From an uncultured Ruminococcus sp. (GTDB taxonomy: Bacteria > Bacillota > Clostridia > Oscillospirales > Ruminococcaceae), in the NCBI GenBank assembly GCA_902464115.1, contig CABQIF010000004.1, forward strand, positions 1-34,352: a stretch of DNA of 34,352 bases, read 5' to 3'. The notes beneath the pieces were generated by a model, which saw only the letters and a program-made list of their open reading frames with translations, did no database searches and had not been told where the DNA came from. The position numbers were made by a program, and so were the translations under genes. This document shows positions 26,178 to 33,234 of this stretch, piece after piece (the first letter of the stretch is position 1; every line of letters begins with the position of its first letter).

Positions 26178-26299
26178 AACTGTTTTCCTCCATTTTTTGA
26201 CTCTGCTTGTTTTTTTACAGGGTCACAGTTTTATGACAGAGGGAAAACTCCCTCAATCGTACAAAAATAAAAAATAATCTATAGCCGTTTTGCGGTTGG
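26178..26299 (-). other. purE-purC intergenic region, no gene
   Basis: This 122-base gap holds a small hairpin (GAGGGA, four-base loop, TCCCTC at 26239-26254) without a T-run and several A/T runs. I could not find a convincing promoter, a purine riboswitch aptamer, or a PurR-type box. Confidence 0.4.
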
Positions 26300-26797
26300 T
26301 TACGCTTCCAGCTGAGCCAGCAGCTTCTTTTCCTTTTCTACAACGCCTTCTGCCATGGTCTTCTTCCGCTGTACCAGCTGTTCTGCCAGTGCATCATCGG
26401 AAAGTGCCAGCATCTGAACAGCAAGAATGGCTGCATTTGCAGCCCCGTCAATCGCAACGGTTGCAACCGGAATGCCAGTCGGCATCTGTACCGTTGCCAG
26501 CAGGGCATCCAGTCCATCCAGTGTAGAGGACTTGATCGGAATGCCGATGACCGGCAGGGTGGTATGCCCAGCAATGACACCAGCCAAATGAGCAGCCTTT
26601 CCGGCAGCAGCGATGATGACACCAAATCCGTTTTTCTTTGCATTGGTTGCAAATTCTGCGACCAGTTCTGGTGTCCGGTGTGCGGACATTACATGTACTT
26701 CACTCGGTACGCCGAATGCCTTTAATTCGGAAATGGCAGCCTTTACAACTGGCAAATCGCTGTCGCTTCCCATAATGATTGCAACTTTTTTACTCAT
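26300..26797 (-). CDS. purE: N5-carboxyaminoimidazole ribonucleotide mutase, class I
   Basis: A 165-residue PurE. The nucleotide-binding GSDSDLPV (10-17), the SAHRTP motif with the catalytic His, and AAGKAAHLAGVIAGHT fit class I enzymes, which rearrange N5-CAIR made by PurK. No purK is present in the window. Start ATG at 26797 is set by AAGAGG 8 bases upstream and the family start MSKKVAIIMGSDSD; the frame extends further up over a hairpin. First gene of the purine run, 65 bases after the WG-repeat-like gene. Confidence 0.96.
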   Translation of the reverse strand: MSKKVAIIMGSDSDLPVVKAAISELKAFGVPSEVHVMSAHRTPELVAEFATNAKKNGFGVIIAAAGKAAHLAGVIAGHTTLPVIGIPIKSSTLDGLDALLATVQMPTGIPVATVAIDGAANAAILAVQMLALSDDALAEQLVQRKKTMAEGVVEKEKKLLAQLEA

Positions 26798-26844
26798 GTG
26801 TGAAACCTCTTTTCTCATTCTTCCTGAACGCTTCAAAATGGATT

Positions 26845-26861
26845 GGCGGAGATGCTCCGCC
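26845..26861 (-). other. Compact GC hairpin between WG-like gene and purE
   Basis: GGCGGAG, a 3-base loop and CTCCGCC form a perfect 7-bp stem directly after the stop codon of the upstream gene. The following bases (AATCCATTTTG) are a poor T-run, so it is at best a weak terminator; it may partially insulate the purine genes from the glycosyltransferase transcript. Confidence 0.45.
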
Positions 26862-26862
26862 C

Positions 26863-27915
26863 TCAATCATTTATTACAAAGTCCGCAGTTGTTTCCAGTG
26901 CAGAAGATTCCTCTGTTTTTTCTGCTTTTTCCTGTAAAATCTCCAGACCTGTAATCTGTAATGTTCCGGCTGTCGATTCCGTAGAAAAGACAACCCGTAA
27001 AACAGCGGATTCTGTGTCCCGCTTCACAGTGATGGTGCAAAAAACAGTGTTGTCCTGTGTCATCTGACTGGAAATGCCAATGGAACTGTTCCAGTCCACC
27101 AGCCACTTTTCCGCTTTATTTTTGGGGATCAGCGGATGCAGCTGTGTGACGGCATCAGATGACAAAAAGGCAGCAGCTGCCGTTTCATCATTTCGCTGAT
27201 AGGCTTTCAAAAATTCGCTCAAGTCATCGCCCAGCATCTGCCAGACTTCCACGGGATACCGCTGTGCAGTCACCCGATGTTCACAGTGCATTGTGACGAC
27301 TTTTCGCTGTATGGTTCGCTGCAAGTCGAATGACCGCAGTGCAATTCCGTCTTTTATCTGCTGATAGAAAAAGCTGTCTGTTCCCCGCTGCAAGGTCAGC
27401 CCATTGTCTTTTAACAGATAGGCGTTCCAAGTGCAGTTGGTTAAATCCTGAAAAGAACGGTCGTATAAAAAATACAAATCTTCATGCAGCAGCTTTCCAA
27501 CCAAAATCTGATTGTTCACATAGGACAAATCCTGATAGACAAACGGCACGATGACGTTTCCCTCTCGGTCTAACACGCCCATCACAGATTCTGTCCCGAT
27601 TTGCTTGACTGCTGCAATGCCATGATCGCCGATAAAGGACAAGTTTTTCCACTCTGCCGCCGCAATGATTCTGCCGTCTGCATCGGAAAGTCCATACAAT
27701 CCGGTGCTTTCCTCCTGAAAAATGTAACAGCTGTCCTGTTCCGGAGCAGAAGAAACATGACGGGATGTCGATGGGTCTTCTGTTTTGGCGGCATAAAACC
27801 GGCTGACTGCAATGCCAAGCCCTGCAATCAGCAACAGAAAAAAGACAAACAGCCACATTCCCTTTTTCGGTGTGGAATCGGCATCCTTCTGGGCGGTCTG
27901 TGTATGCGGCTTCAA
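26863..27915 (-). CDS. Membrane-anchored protein with WG-like repeats, function unknown
   Basis: A 350-residue protein if started at the TTG at 27915, which overlaps the stop of the glycosyltransferase gene as TTGA; the open frame continues upstream inside that gene, but this is unlikely to be used. A short polar cytoplasmic tail is followed by one membrane helix (residues about 21-40, WLFVFFLLLIAGLGIAVSRF), so most of the protein is predicted outside. Residues about 60-135 contain two degenerate WG-type repeats (GLYGLSDADGRIIA... and MGVLDREGNVIVPFVYQDL). The C-terminal ~150 residues are unrecognised. An alternative start is the Met at 27858, just before the membrane helix. Coupling to the glycosyltransferase suggests a cell-surface role, which is inference. 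Confidence 0.75.
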   Translation of the reverse strand: MKPHTQTAQKDADSTPKKGMWLFVFFLLLIAGLGIAVSRFYAAKTEDPSTSRHVSSAPEQDSCYIFQEESTGLYGLSDADGRIIAAAEWKNLSFIGDHGIAAVKQIGTESVMGVLDREGNVIVPFVYQDLSYVNNQILVGKLLHEDLYFLYDRSFQDLTNCTWNAYLLKDNGLTLQRGTDSFFYQQIKDGIALRSFDLQRTIQRKVVTMHCEHRVTAQRYPVEVWQMLGDDLSEFLKAYQRNDETAAAAFLSSDAVTQLHPLIPKNKAEKWLVDWNSSIGISSQMTQDNTVFCTITVKRDTESAVLRVVFSTESTAGTLQITGLEILQEKAEKTEESSALETTADFVIND

Positions 27916-28898
27916 TTCTGCTGATTCGGATTCGCTTTTGAATCCGGCTGCTGTACGGCTTCTTCTGTTTCCTGTACCAGATAAATCGGACGGTTCTTTG
28001 TTTCCAGATAGGTTTTCGACAAATACTGTCCTACAATACCCGTACAGAACAGCTGTAATCCGCCCATCAGCAGAATCACACAAATGGTCGTTGCATAACC
28101 CTGTACTGGGTCGCCAAATGCCAGATATTTAATCACGACTGCTAAAATCATGATGAACGCCAGCAGGCAGCTGACAATTCCCAACAGAGAAGCCAGTGCC
28201 AGAGGAGCGGTAGAAAATGCAAAAATTCCTTCCAGCGAGTATTTGAACAGAGATTTAAACGACCAGGAAGTCGTACCGGCTGCACGCTCTACATTTTCAT
28301 ACGGAATATAGCGTGTCCGGAAACCGACCCAGCTGAAAATCCCCTTGGAAAAGCGGTTGTATTCTTTCATTTCCAAAATCGCATTGACCATCTGACGAGT
28401 CATAAACCGGAAATCCTGTGCCCCGTCAACAATTTCGGTCTGGGAAATGTGGTTCATGATCTTATAGAATTTTCTGGAGAACCAGGAACGAATTTTTGAT
28501 TCGCCCTTTCGGCTGACACGCCGTGTGGTTGCACAGTCATATTCTCCATCCTTGACATATTCATACATCTGTGGCAAGAATGCCGGTGGATGCTGCAGAT
28601 CGGCATCCATAATGACAACATAATCCCCTTTTGCATGCTGCAATCCAGCATACATGCCGGCTTCTTTCCCGAAGTTTCTGGAGAAAGAAACATATCGTAC
28701 CCGGTGATCCATCTTTGCCATCTTCCGAAATTCCTGCAATGTTCCATCTTTTGAGCCATCATTGATGAACAGCAGTTCAAAATCCAGTTCCGGATATTTT
28801 TCCTGCATCTGGCTCATAACTTTGGTAATCTCCGCATAAAACAGCGGCAATACTTTTTCCTCGTTGTAACACGGTACAACAATGGAAACTAATTTCAC
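27912..28898 (-). CDS. GT2 glycosyltransferase with C-terminal membrane segments (GtrB/DPM1 type)
   Basis: A 328-residue family 2 glycosyltransferase. The N-terminal GT-A domain starts KLVSIVVPCYNEE, has INDGSKDGT (45-53), RNFGKEAGMYAG and the metal-binding MDADLQHPP (D98, D100). Two hydrophobic stretches follow (about 230-262 and 272-297), as in GtrB/YfdH/CsbB enzymes that load a sugar onto undecaprenyl phosphate. The sugar and final acceptor are unknown; no flippase or acceptor transferase gene is in the window. The start is GTG at 28898 with GAGG 7 bases upstream. First gene of its leftward unit. Confidence 0.92.
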   Translation of the reverse strand: MKLVSIVVPCYNEEKVLPLFYAEITKVMSQMQEKYPELDFELLFINDGSKDGTLQEFRKMAKMDHRVRYVSFSRNFGKEAGMYAGLQHAKGDYVVIMDADLQHPPAFLPQMYEYVKDGEYDCATTRRVSRKGESKIRSWFSRKFYKIMNHISQTEIVDGAQDFRFMTRQMVNAILEMKEYNRFSKGIFSWVGFRTRYIPYENVERAAGTTSWSFKSLFKYSLEGIFAFSTAPLALASLLGIVSCLLAFIMILAVVIKYLAFGDPVQGYATTICVILLMGGLQLFCTGIVGQYLSKTYLETKNRPIYLVQETEEAVQQPDSKANPNQQN

Positions 28899-29003
28899 AA
28901 AAATCCCTCACATTCCTGCGATTATTTTGACAGGCAGCTGCGTTGCTGACCGTGTATCGCTTGTTTTAATTATCTTTTTGCAGCAGGAAACCCGTTCTTT
29001 TTT

Positions 29004-29032
29004 ATTATAGCACTTTTTTTATCAACTTACAA
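29004..29032 (-). promoter_or_regulatory. Promoter proximal to the glycosyltransferase gene
   Basis: On the minus strand TTGTAA (29032-29027), 17-base spacer, TATAAT (29009-29004). Start would be about 100 bases before the GTG start at 28898. Confidence 0.7.
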
Positions 29033-29078
29033 GAGCATTCACACAGAAATTCTGAAATTTCTTTTTTTGCACAAAAAA

Positions 29079-29114
29079 AGAACCATTTCTATTTTGCTGC
29101 TGCAATCGGTTTCT
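29079..29114 (-). terminator. Possible attenuator hairpin after a short leader ORF
   Basis: On the minus strand AGAAACC pairs with GGTTCT (one bulged A) over a long ~23-base loop and is followed by seven T. The stem is short, so termination would be weak, but its upstream arm overlaps codons of the 12-codon leader ORF. Confidence 0.25.
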
Positions 29115-29127
29115 TTCGTTCATCCAT
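29089..29127 (-). CDS. Possible 12-residue leader peptide
   Basis: On the minus strand an ATG at 29127 preceded by AAAGGG (10 bases away) opens a 12-codon frame, MDERKKPIAAAK, with three consecutive GCA alanine codons before the stop. It lies just downstream of the distal promoter (29141-29170) and ends inside a hairpin with a T-run. The arrangement resembles a transcription attenuator; very short frames also arise by chance. Confidence 0.25.
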   Translation of the reverse strand: MDERKKPIAAAK

Positions 29128-29140
29128 TCTTTTCCCTTTT

Positions 29141-29170
29141 ATTGTAGCATGACACAGAATGCGGTGTCAA
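29141..29170 (-). promoter_or_regulatory. Distal leftward promoter in divergent region
   Basis: On the minus strand TTGACA (29170-29165), 18-base spacer, TACAAT (29146-29141). It would give a ~235-base leader before the glycosyltransferase start, containing the short ORF and hairpin described separately. Confidence 0.6.
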
Positions 29171-29238
29171 GTCATTTTTCAAAAATTCCGTGCAGGATTT
29201 CCGCCGGAAAGCAGAAAGATCGTGCTTTTCAAATTTCG

Positions 29239-29267
29239 TTGACAGATTTCCAAGCCTGTGCTATAAT
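29239..29267 (+). promoter_or_regulatory. Consensus promoter for the PHP phosphatase gene
   Basis: Perfect TTGACA (29239-29244), 17-base spacer and perfect TATAAT (29262-29267). The ATG at 29359 lies about 85 bases after the predicted start, with AGGAGG 7 bases upstream of it. With the two leftward promoters this fills the otherwise gene-free stretch 28899-29358. Confidence 0.9.
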
Positions 29268-29358
29268 GTAGATATTGTATCTGACGAAAAATCGATGCAG
29301 CGTATGTTGAAATCAAAATCAAACCATTTTATGAACCAATCAGACAGGAGGAACACGG

Positions 29359-30204
29359 ATGTTTGGAATTGATTGTCACACCCATTCCGGAAATTCCCCG
29401 GATGGAACCGGAACGGTTGGCGGACTGTGCCGCCGTGCCATTTCCCTTGGCTTGGAAGCACTGGCAATTACAGAACATGTAGAACTGAACCGCTGGCATT
29501 CGCAGGGGTATTATGGCACAACCCCTCGCAATGACGAGGAAGAATACAGCTATTACAAACGCATGGAAAAAGCAATGAAAGACAACCATGCCGCAAAGGA
29601 AGCCTATGGCAACCGCCTGCATATCATCAGCGGCATTGAACTGGGACAAATTCCCTGTGATTTTGGTCTGGCGGATTCTGTGATGCAGGATAATCGGCTG
29701 GATTTTGTCATTGCCTCCCTGCACGAACTGAAAAATAAACCGGATTTTTATTTCCTAGATTATCGCACAGAAGATGTTCCAAAACTGCTGGAACAATATT
29801 TCTCGGAACTGCTGACACTCTGTCAATGGGGAAAATTCGATGTGCTGGGACACATGACCTATCCGCTGCGTTACATCGAAGGCGAATCCGGCATTCCAGT
29901 AGACTTGTCTGCCTATGAAGAACAAATTCACGAATGCCTGAAAGCACTGGTCAACAACGGCTGTGGCTTAGAGCTAAACACCTCCGGGCTGCGGCAGAAA
30001 TACGGGAAACCGTTCCCCACACTCGAATACATCAAATTATATCGGGAAATGGGCGGTGAAAGCCTGTCCATCGGTTCTGACGCACACTGTGCGGAAGATG
30101 TCGGCTCTGGCATAAAAGAAGCCATTGCCATTGCAAAGGAAGCCGGATTCTCCTATCTCTGCTATTACTTAGAGCGAGAACCCGTTTATATTCCCATTCC
30201 ATAA
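29359..30204 (+). CDS. PHP-domain phosphatase, histidinol-phosphatase (HisJ) type
   Basis: A 281-residue metal-dependent PHP hydrolase. Metal and active-site motifs are in order: H7 and H9 (DCHTHS), H40 (TEHVE), E94 (GIELGQ), H122 (SLHELKN), H165 (GHMTY), D241 and H243 (GSDAH). The best-known members remove phosphate from histidinol phosphate in histidine synthesis. No other his gene is here, so the true substrate could be different. A consensus promoter drives it; 61 bases with no clear terminator separate it from the second lrp gene, so the two are probably co-transcribed. Confidence 0.85.
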   Translation: MFGIDCHTHSGNSPDGTGTVGGLCRRAISLGLEALAITEHVELNRWHSQGYYGTTPRNDEEEYSYYKRMEKAMKDNHAAKEAYGNRLHIISGIELGQIPCDFGLADSVMQDNRLDFVIASLHELKNKPDFYFLDYRTEDVPKLLEQYFSELLTLCQWGKFDVLGHMTYPLRYIEGESGIPVDLSAYEEQIHECLKALVNNGCGLELNTSGLRQKYGKPFPTLEYIKLYREMGGESLSIGSDAHCAEDVGSGIKEAIAIAKEAGFSYLCYYLEREPVYIPIP

Positions 30205-30265
30205 AGTCCATTTTCTGCACCATCGCAGAAAGGAAATATCAAAAAAATACGAAAGGTTGATGGTT

Positions 30266-30745
30266 ATGCAAAAGTTGATCTCTTTGCTGCAACAAAACGC
30301 CCGTCTGTCCAATGCACAGCTTGCGGTCATGCTGGGAAAAACGGAAGAAGAAGTGGCGGCGGATATTCGGAAACTGGAAGAAGACGGCATTATCAAAGGA
30401 TACAGTGTCATTCTGAACGAAGAAGCCATTAACAAAGATATGGTCACTGCCATTGTAGAATTGCGGGTAACCCCGCAGCGGGACTGCGGATTTGAATCCA
30501 TCGCCCGTACCATCATGCAGTATGATGAAGTGGAAAGCATCTCCCTGATGGCAGGGGCGTATGACTTTGCTGTAACCGTAAAGGGTGCGAACGTCAAGGA
30601 TGTTTCCCTGTTTGTTTCCCAGCGGCTCGCTCCGCTCGGAAATGTCCTCTCCACAGCAACCTACTTTGTCCTGAAAAAGTACAAGGAAATGGGAAAAATC
30701 GTTGTGGACGAAGAAAAGGACGAACGGGGCTTCTATTTCCCGTAA
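30266..30745 (+). CDS. Lrp/AsnC-family regulator linked to aminotransferase
   Basis: A 159-residue Lrp/AsnC protein: N-terminal winged helix-turn-helix (LISLLQQNARLSNAQLAVML, ending LEEDGIIKGYSVI) and a RAM domain (VESISLMAGAYDFAVTVKG). The C-terminus carries an extra ~20 charged residues (KKYKEMGKIVVDEEKDERG). The start at 30266 is chosen because AAAGG lies 9 bases upstream; ATG at 30260 is too close to it. The pairing of an Lrp gene with a PLP aminotransferase is common in Clostridia and suggests amino-acid-responsive control of that gene. Confidence 0.9.
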   Translation: MQKLISLLQQNARLSNAQLAVMLGKTEEEVAADIRKLEEDGIIKGYSVILNEEAINKDMVTAIVELRVTPQRDCGFESIARTIMQYDEVESISLMAGAYDFAVTVKGANVKDVSLFVSQRLAPLGNVLSTATYFVLKKYKEMGKIVVDEEKDERGFYFP

Positions 30746-30751
30746 GGCAAG

Positions 30752-30782
30752 AAAACCGAAAAAATAGAAAGAATCGGATTTT
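30752..30782 (+). terminator. Hairpin downstream of second lrp
   Basis: AAAACCGA pairs with TCGG-A-TTTT (one bulged A) over a 14-base loop, 6 bases after the lrp stop. The distal arm ends in four T, so it may terminate weakly. Confidence 0.4.
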
Positions 30783-30784
30783 GA

Positions 30785-30825
30785 CAGCAGCTGTGCAGAC
30801 TTTTTGAAAATCCGCACAGCTGCTG
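30785..30825 (+). terminator. Strong hairpin with T-rich tail before the aminotransferase gene
   Basis: A perfect 12-bp stem (CAGCAGCTGTGC at 30785-30796, its complement at 30814-30825), 17-base loop, followed by TGTTTTATCTTTTTG. It resembles an intrinsic terminator or attenuator placed 40 bases upstream of the aminotransferase start. I see no promoter between it and that gene. Confidence 0.6.
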
Positions 30826-30869
30826 ACTGTTTTATCTTTTTGTCCATTGGAAAGGGGCGATTATTTGTG

Positions 30870-32051
30870 ATGAATTATGATTCTCTTTTGTCCGGCCAAG
30901 TAAAACGCATGCAGCCATCCGGCATCCGAAAGTTTTTTGACGTTGCTGCGATGATGGAAGGCGTCATCAGTCTGGGCGTTGGCGAACCGGACTTTCAGAC
31001 ACCATGGGTCGTGCGAAAGGAAGCAGTCGATATTCTCGAACGGAAACGGATTATTTATAGTGCAAACTCCGGCATGATGGATCTGCGAAAAGAAATTGCC
31101 AACTACCTGAACCGCAAATATGACCTGACTTATGACCCGGACTCCGAAGTCATCGCAACCGTTGGCGGTTCGGAAGCCATTGACCTTGCAATCCGTGCCA
31201 TCGTCAATCCGGGAGATGAGGTTCTGGTCGTAGAACCAAGCTTTGTCTGTTACAAGCCGATTGTGGAACTGATGCATGGCGTAGCCGTTCCGATTCCAAC
31301 CAAGGAAGAGAATAAGTTCAAGCTGACACCGGAAGAATTACAGGCACACATCACGGAAAAGACAAAGATGCTGATTCTCCCGTATCCGAACAACCCGACG
31401 GGCGGCATTATGACACGGGAAGATCTGGAAAAGATCGCAGCGGTACTCCGTGGAACAAATATCTTAGTTCTGAGCGATGAGATCTATTCCGAACTGACCT
31501 ATGGCACAAAGCATTGTTCCATTGCCTCCATCGAGGGCATGTGGGAACGGACGATTTATGTCAGCGGTTTTTCCAAAGCATTCGCTATGACTGGCTGGCG
31601 GCTGGGCTATCTCTGTGCTCCAAAGCCACTTGCAAAACAAATGCTGAAAATTCACCAGTATGCCATTATGTGTGCACCGACGGTCAGCCAATACGCTGCC
31701 ATTGTCGCTTTGCAGGAATGTGATGATGAAGTCAAGAAAATGGTGGATGAATACGACGCTCGCCGGAGAATTGTTGTAGACGGCTTCAATAAGATGGGGC
31801 TGCACTGTTTCAATCCGGAAGGGGCATTTTATGTGTTCCCATGCATTCGCAGCACGGGCATGGACAGCGAAACATTCTGTGAAAAGCTTTTGCAGGAAGA
31901 AAAAGTTGCCGTTGTTCCGGGCAGTGCATTCGGCGAAAGCGGCGAAGGATTTGTACGGGTTTCCTATGCATACTCCCTGAAGCACCTCATGGCAGCACTG
32001 GAACACATTGCAGCTTTCGTACAGCGGCATAAGCAGGAGGATACACCGTGA
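30870..32051 (+). CDS. Class I/II PLP-dependent aminotransferase
   Basis: A 393-residue fold-type I aminotransferase of the aspartate/alanine/aromatic group. Seen: SLGVGEPDFQTP (34-45), NPTGG with N175, SDEIYSELTYG (202-212) and the PLP lysine K236 in VSGFSKAFAMTGWRLGY. The substrate cannot be fixed; the sequence resembles PatA/AspC-like enzymes of Firmicutes. The start is ATG at 30870 or the adjacent GTG at 30867, which is better spaced from AAAGGGG. Its stop overlaps the GTG of ispE by four bases. Confidence 0.92.
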   Translation: MNYDSLLSGQVKRMQPSGIRKFFDVAAMMEGVISLGVGEPDFQTPWVVRKEAVDILERKRIIYSANSGMMDLRKEIANYLNRKYDLTYDPDSEVIATVGGSEAIDLAIRAIVNPGDEVLVVEPSFVCYKPIVELMHGVAVPIPTKEENKFKLTPEELQAHITEKTKMLILPYPNNPTGGIMTREDLEKIAAVLRGTNILVLSDEIYSELTYGTKHCSIASIEGMWERTIYVSGFSKAFAMTGWRLGYLCAPKPLAKQMLKIHQYAIMCAPTVSQYAAIVALQECDDEVKKMVDEYDARRRIVVDGFNKMGLHCFNPEGAFYVFPCIRSTGMDSETFCEKLLQEEKVAVVPGSAFGESGEGFVRVSYAYSLKHLMAALEHIAAFVQRHKQEDTP

Positions 32052-32932
32052 AACGCATGGTTCTAAAAACGCCGGCAAAAATCAACCTTGCGTTGGATGT
32101 TGTTGGAAAACGGGCAGACGGGTATCACACCTTGGAAACGGTCTTTCAGACGGTTTCTCTCTATGATACCATTACAGTGACCCTGTTCCCACACCGAACC
32201 GGAGAACAAGCCATTCGGATTCTCTGCAATATTCCGTGGATTCCAAAAGATGAACGGAACATTGCATGGAAAGCGGTGGATTTATTCTTAAAAAAAACCG
32301 GATACCCTTTGGGATTTGACATCTATCTGCAAAAATATATCCCCTCTCAAGCTGGCTTAGGCGGTGGAAGTTCCGATGCAGCAGCGGTTTTATACGCCTG
32401 CAATCAGCTGACCGGAGCAGGACTTTCTCATACAGAACTCTGTGAAATGGGGTTGCAGTTAGGGGCAGATGTTCCATTCTTCTTCTACGGCGGTACGGCA
32501 TATGCTGCCGGCGTTGGCGAAGAAATCCAACCGCTCCCCTATTTGGGCGATGTATCGGTTGTCCTTGCAAAGGGAAAAGGCGGTATCTCCACAGCGACTG
32601 CATATGCGGCAATAGATGCTCTGCAAAATCCGCCACATCCAAATGTTCCGGAGATGAAGCAGCGGCTACAGGCATATGCAGAACCGAAAGACCTTGCACC
32701 GCTCTGCGGAAATCTATTTGCAGAAATCACCGAACTGCCGATTGTCCAGAAGTTACAGCAGGAAATGCTCGCACGGGGAGCATTTGTTAGTCTGATGACG
32801 GGCAGCGGCTCGGCGGTTTTCGGGCTGTTTCCCTCACAAGAACCGGCTCGCAAATGCTGTTCAGCTCTGCGGAAAGTTGTTCCGTTCGTAGCACAGTGCA
32901 AGACGATTCCGCATACTTTTTATGCAATATAA
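32048..32932 (+). CDS. ispE: 4-diphosphocytidyl-2-C-methyl-D-erythritol kinase
   Basis: A 294-residue GHMP kinase of the MEP isoprenoid pathway, phosphorylating CDP-methylerythritol. Catalytic K11 (TPAKINLALDV) and D141 (LGADVPFFF) are present, the ATP loop is PSQAGLGGGSSDAAAV (99-114), and the third GHMP motif is LMTGSGSAVFGLF near the C-terminus. The start is GTG at 32048 (overlap GTGA with the upstream stop) with AGGAGG 7 bases upstream. It shares a transcript with the aminotransferase and ends at a terminator. Confidence 0.96.
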   Translation: MKRMVLKTPAKINLALDVVGKRADGYHTLETVFQTVSLYDTITVTLFPHRTGEQAIRILCNIPWIPKDERNIAWKAVDLFLKKTGYPLGFDIYLQKYIPSQAGLGGGSSDAAAVLYACNQLTGAGLSHTELCEMGLQLGADVPFFFYGGTAYAAGVGEEIQPLPYLGDVSVVLAKGKGGISTATAYAAIDALQNPPHPNVPEMKQRLQAYAEPKDLAPLCGNLFAEITELPIVQKLQQEMLARGAFVSLMTGSGSAVFGLFPSQEPARKCCSALRKVVPFVAQCKTIPHTFYAI

Positions 32933-32949
32933 AATTTCTGAATCCAAAG

Positions 32950-32989
32950 AGAACATTTCCGAAACATGGTTTTTGGAAGTGTTCTTTTT
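32950..32989 (+). terminator. Terminator after ispE
   Basis: AGAACATTTCC pairs with GGAAGTGTTCT (11 bp, one G-U) over a 14-base loop and is followed by TTTT, starting 17 bases after the ispE stop. Confidence 0.8.
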
Positions 32990-33060
32990 CTGTTCCCAGA
33001 TAGAAAACCACAAAATCAAAAAAATCATCGAAACGGAAAACAGGATTTTTCATTTTGTTA

Positions 33061-33089
33061 TTTACTTTTTGGAAAAAGTGTGGTATGAT
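33061..33089 (+). promoter_or_regulatory. Promoter for the PP2C phosphatase gene
   Basis: TTTACT (33061-33066), 17-base spacer, TATGAT (33084-33089) with an extended -10 TG at 33081-33082. It leaves a ~140-base leader before the ATG at 33235. The rest of the 302-base gap 32933-33234 holds the ispE terminator and no gene I can support. Confidence 0.6.
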
Positions 33090-33234
33090 AGTATATGGTT
33101 TATTCGTCTTCACGAAAGCACAATTTCATGTTGGATAACCAACCATGCTGCATTCCATGAAACAGGCTCTGCGGACAGCAGAATTTCCATTGCGATTGCA
33201 GCGGCAAAGAAATGAGAAGAAGGAGAGCATAACC

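Noticed and set aside
26178..26299. Purine or PRPP riboswitch upstream of purC
   Set aside because: None of the conserved aptamer elements could be found; only a small hairpin without a T-run is present.
27915..28083. Upstream extension of the WG-like protein inside the glycosyltransferase gene
   Set aside because: It would overlap the transferase by 172 bases, and the sequence there is the out-of-frame reading of that gene's conserved end.
29061..29080. CTTTTTTTG-CA-CAAAAAAAG inverted repeat as a stand-alone element
   Set aside because: An A/T-run symmetry of this kind is weak as RNA structure; it is better seen as the T-run of the adjacent hairpins.
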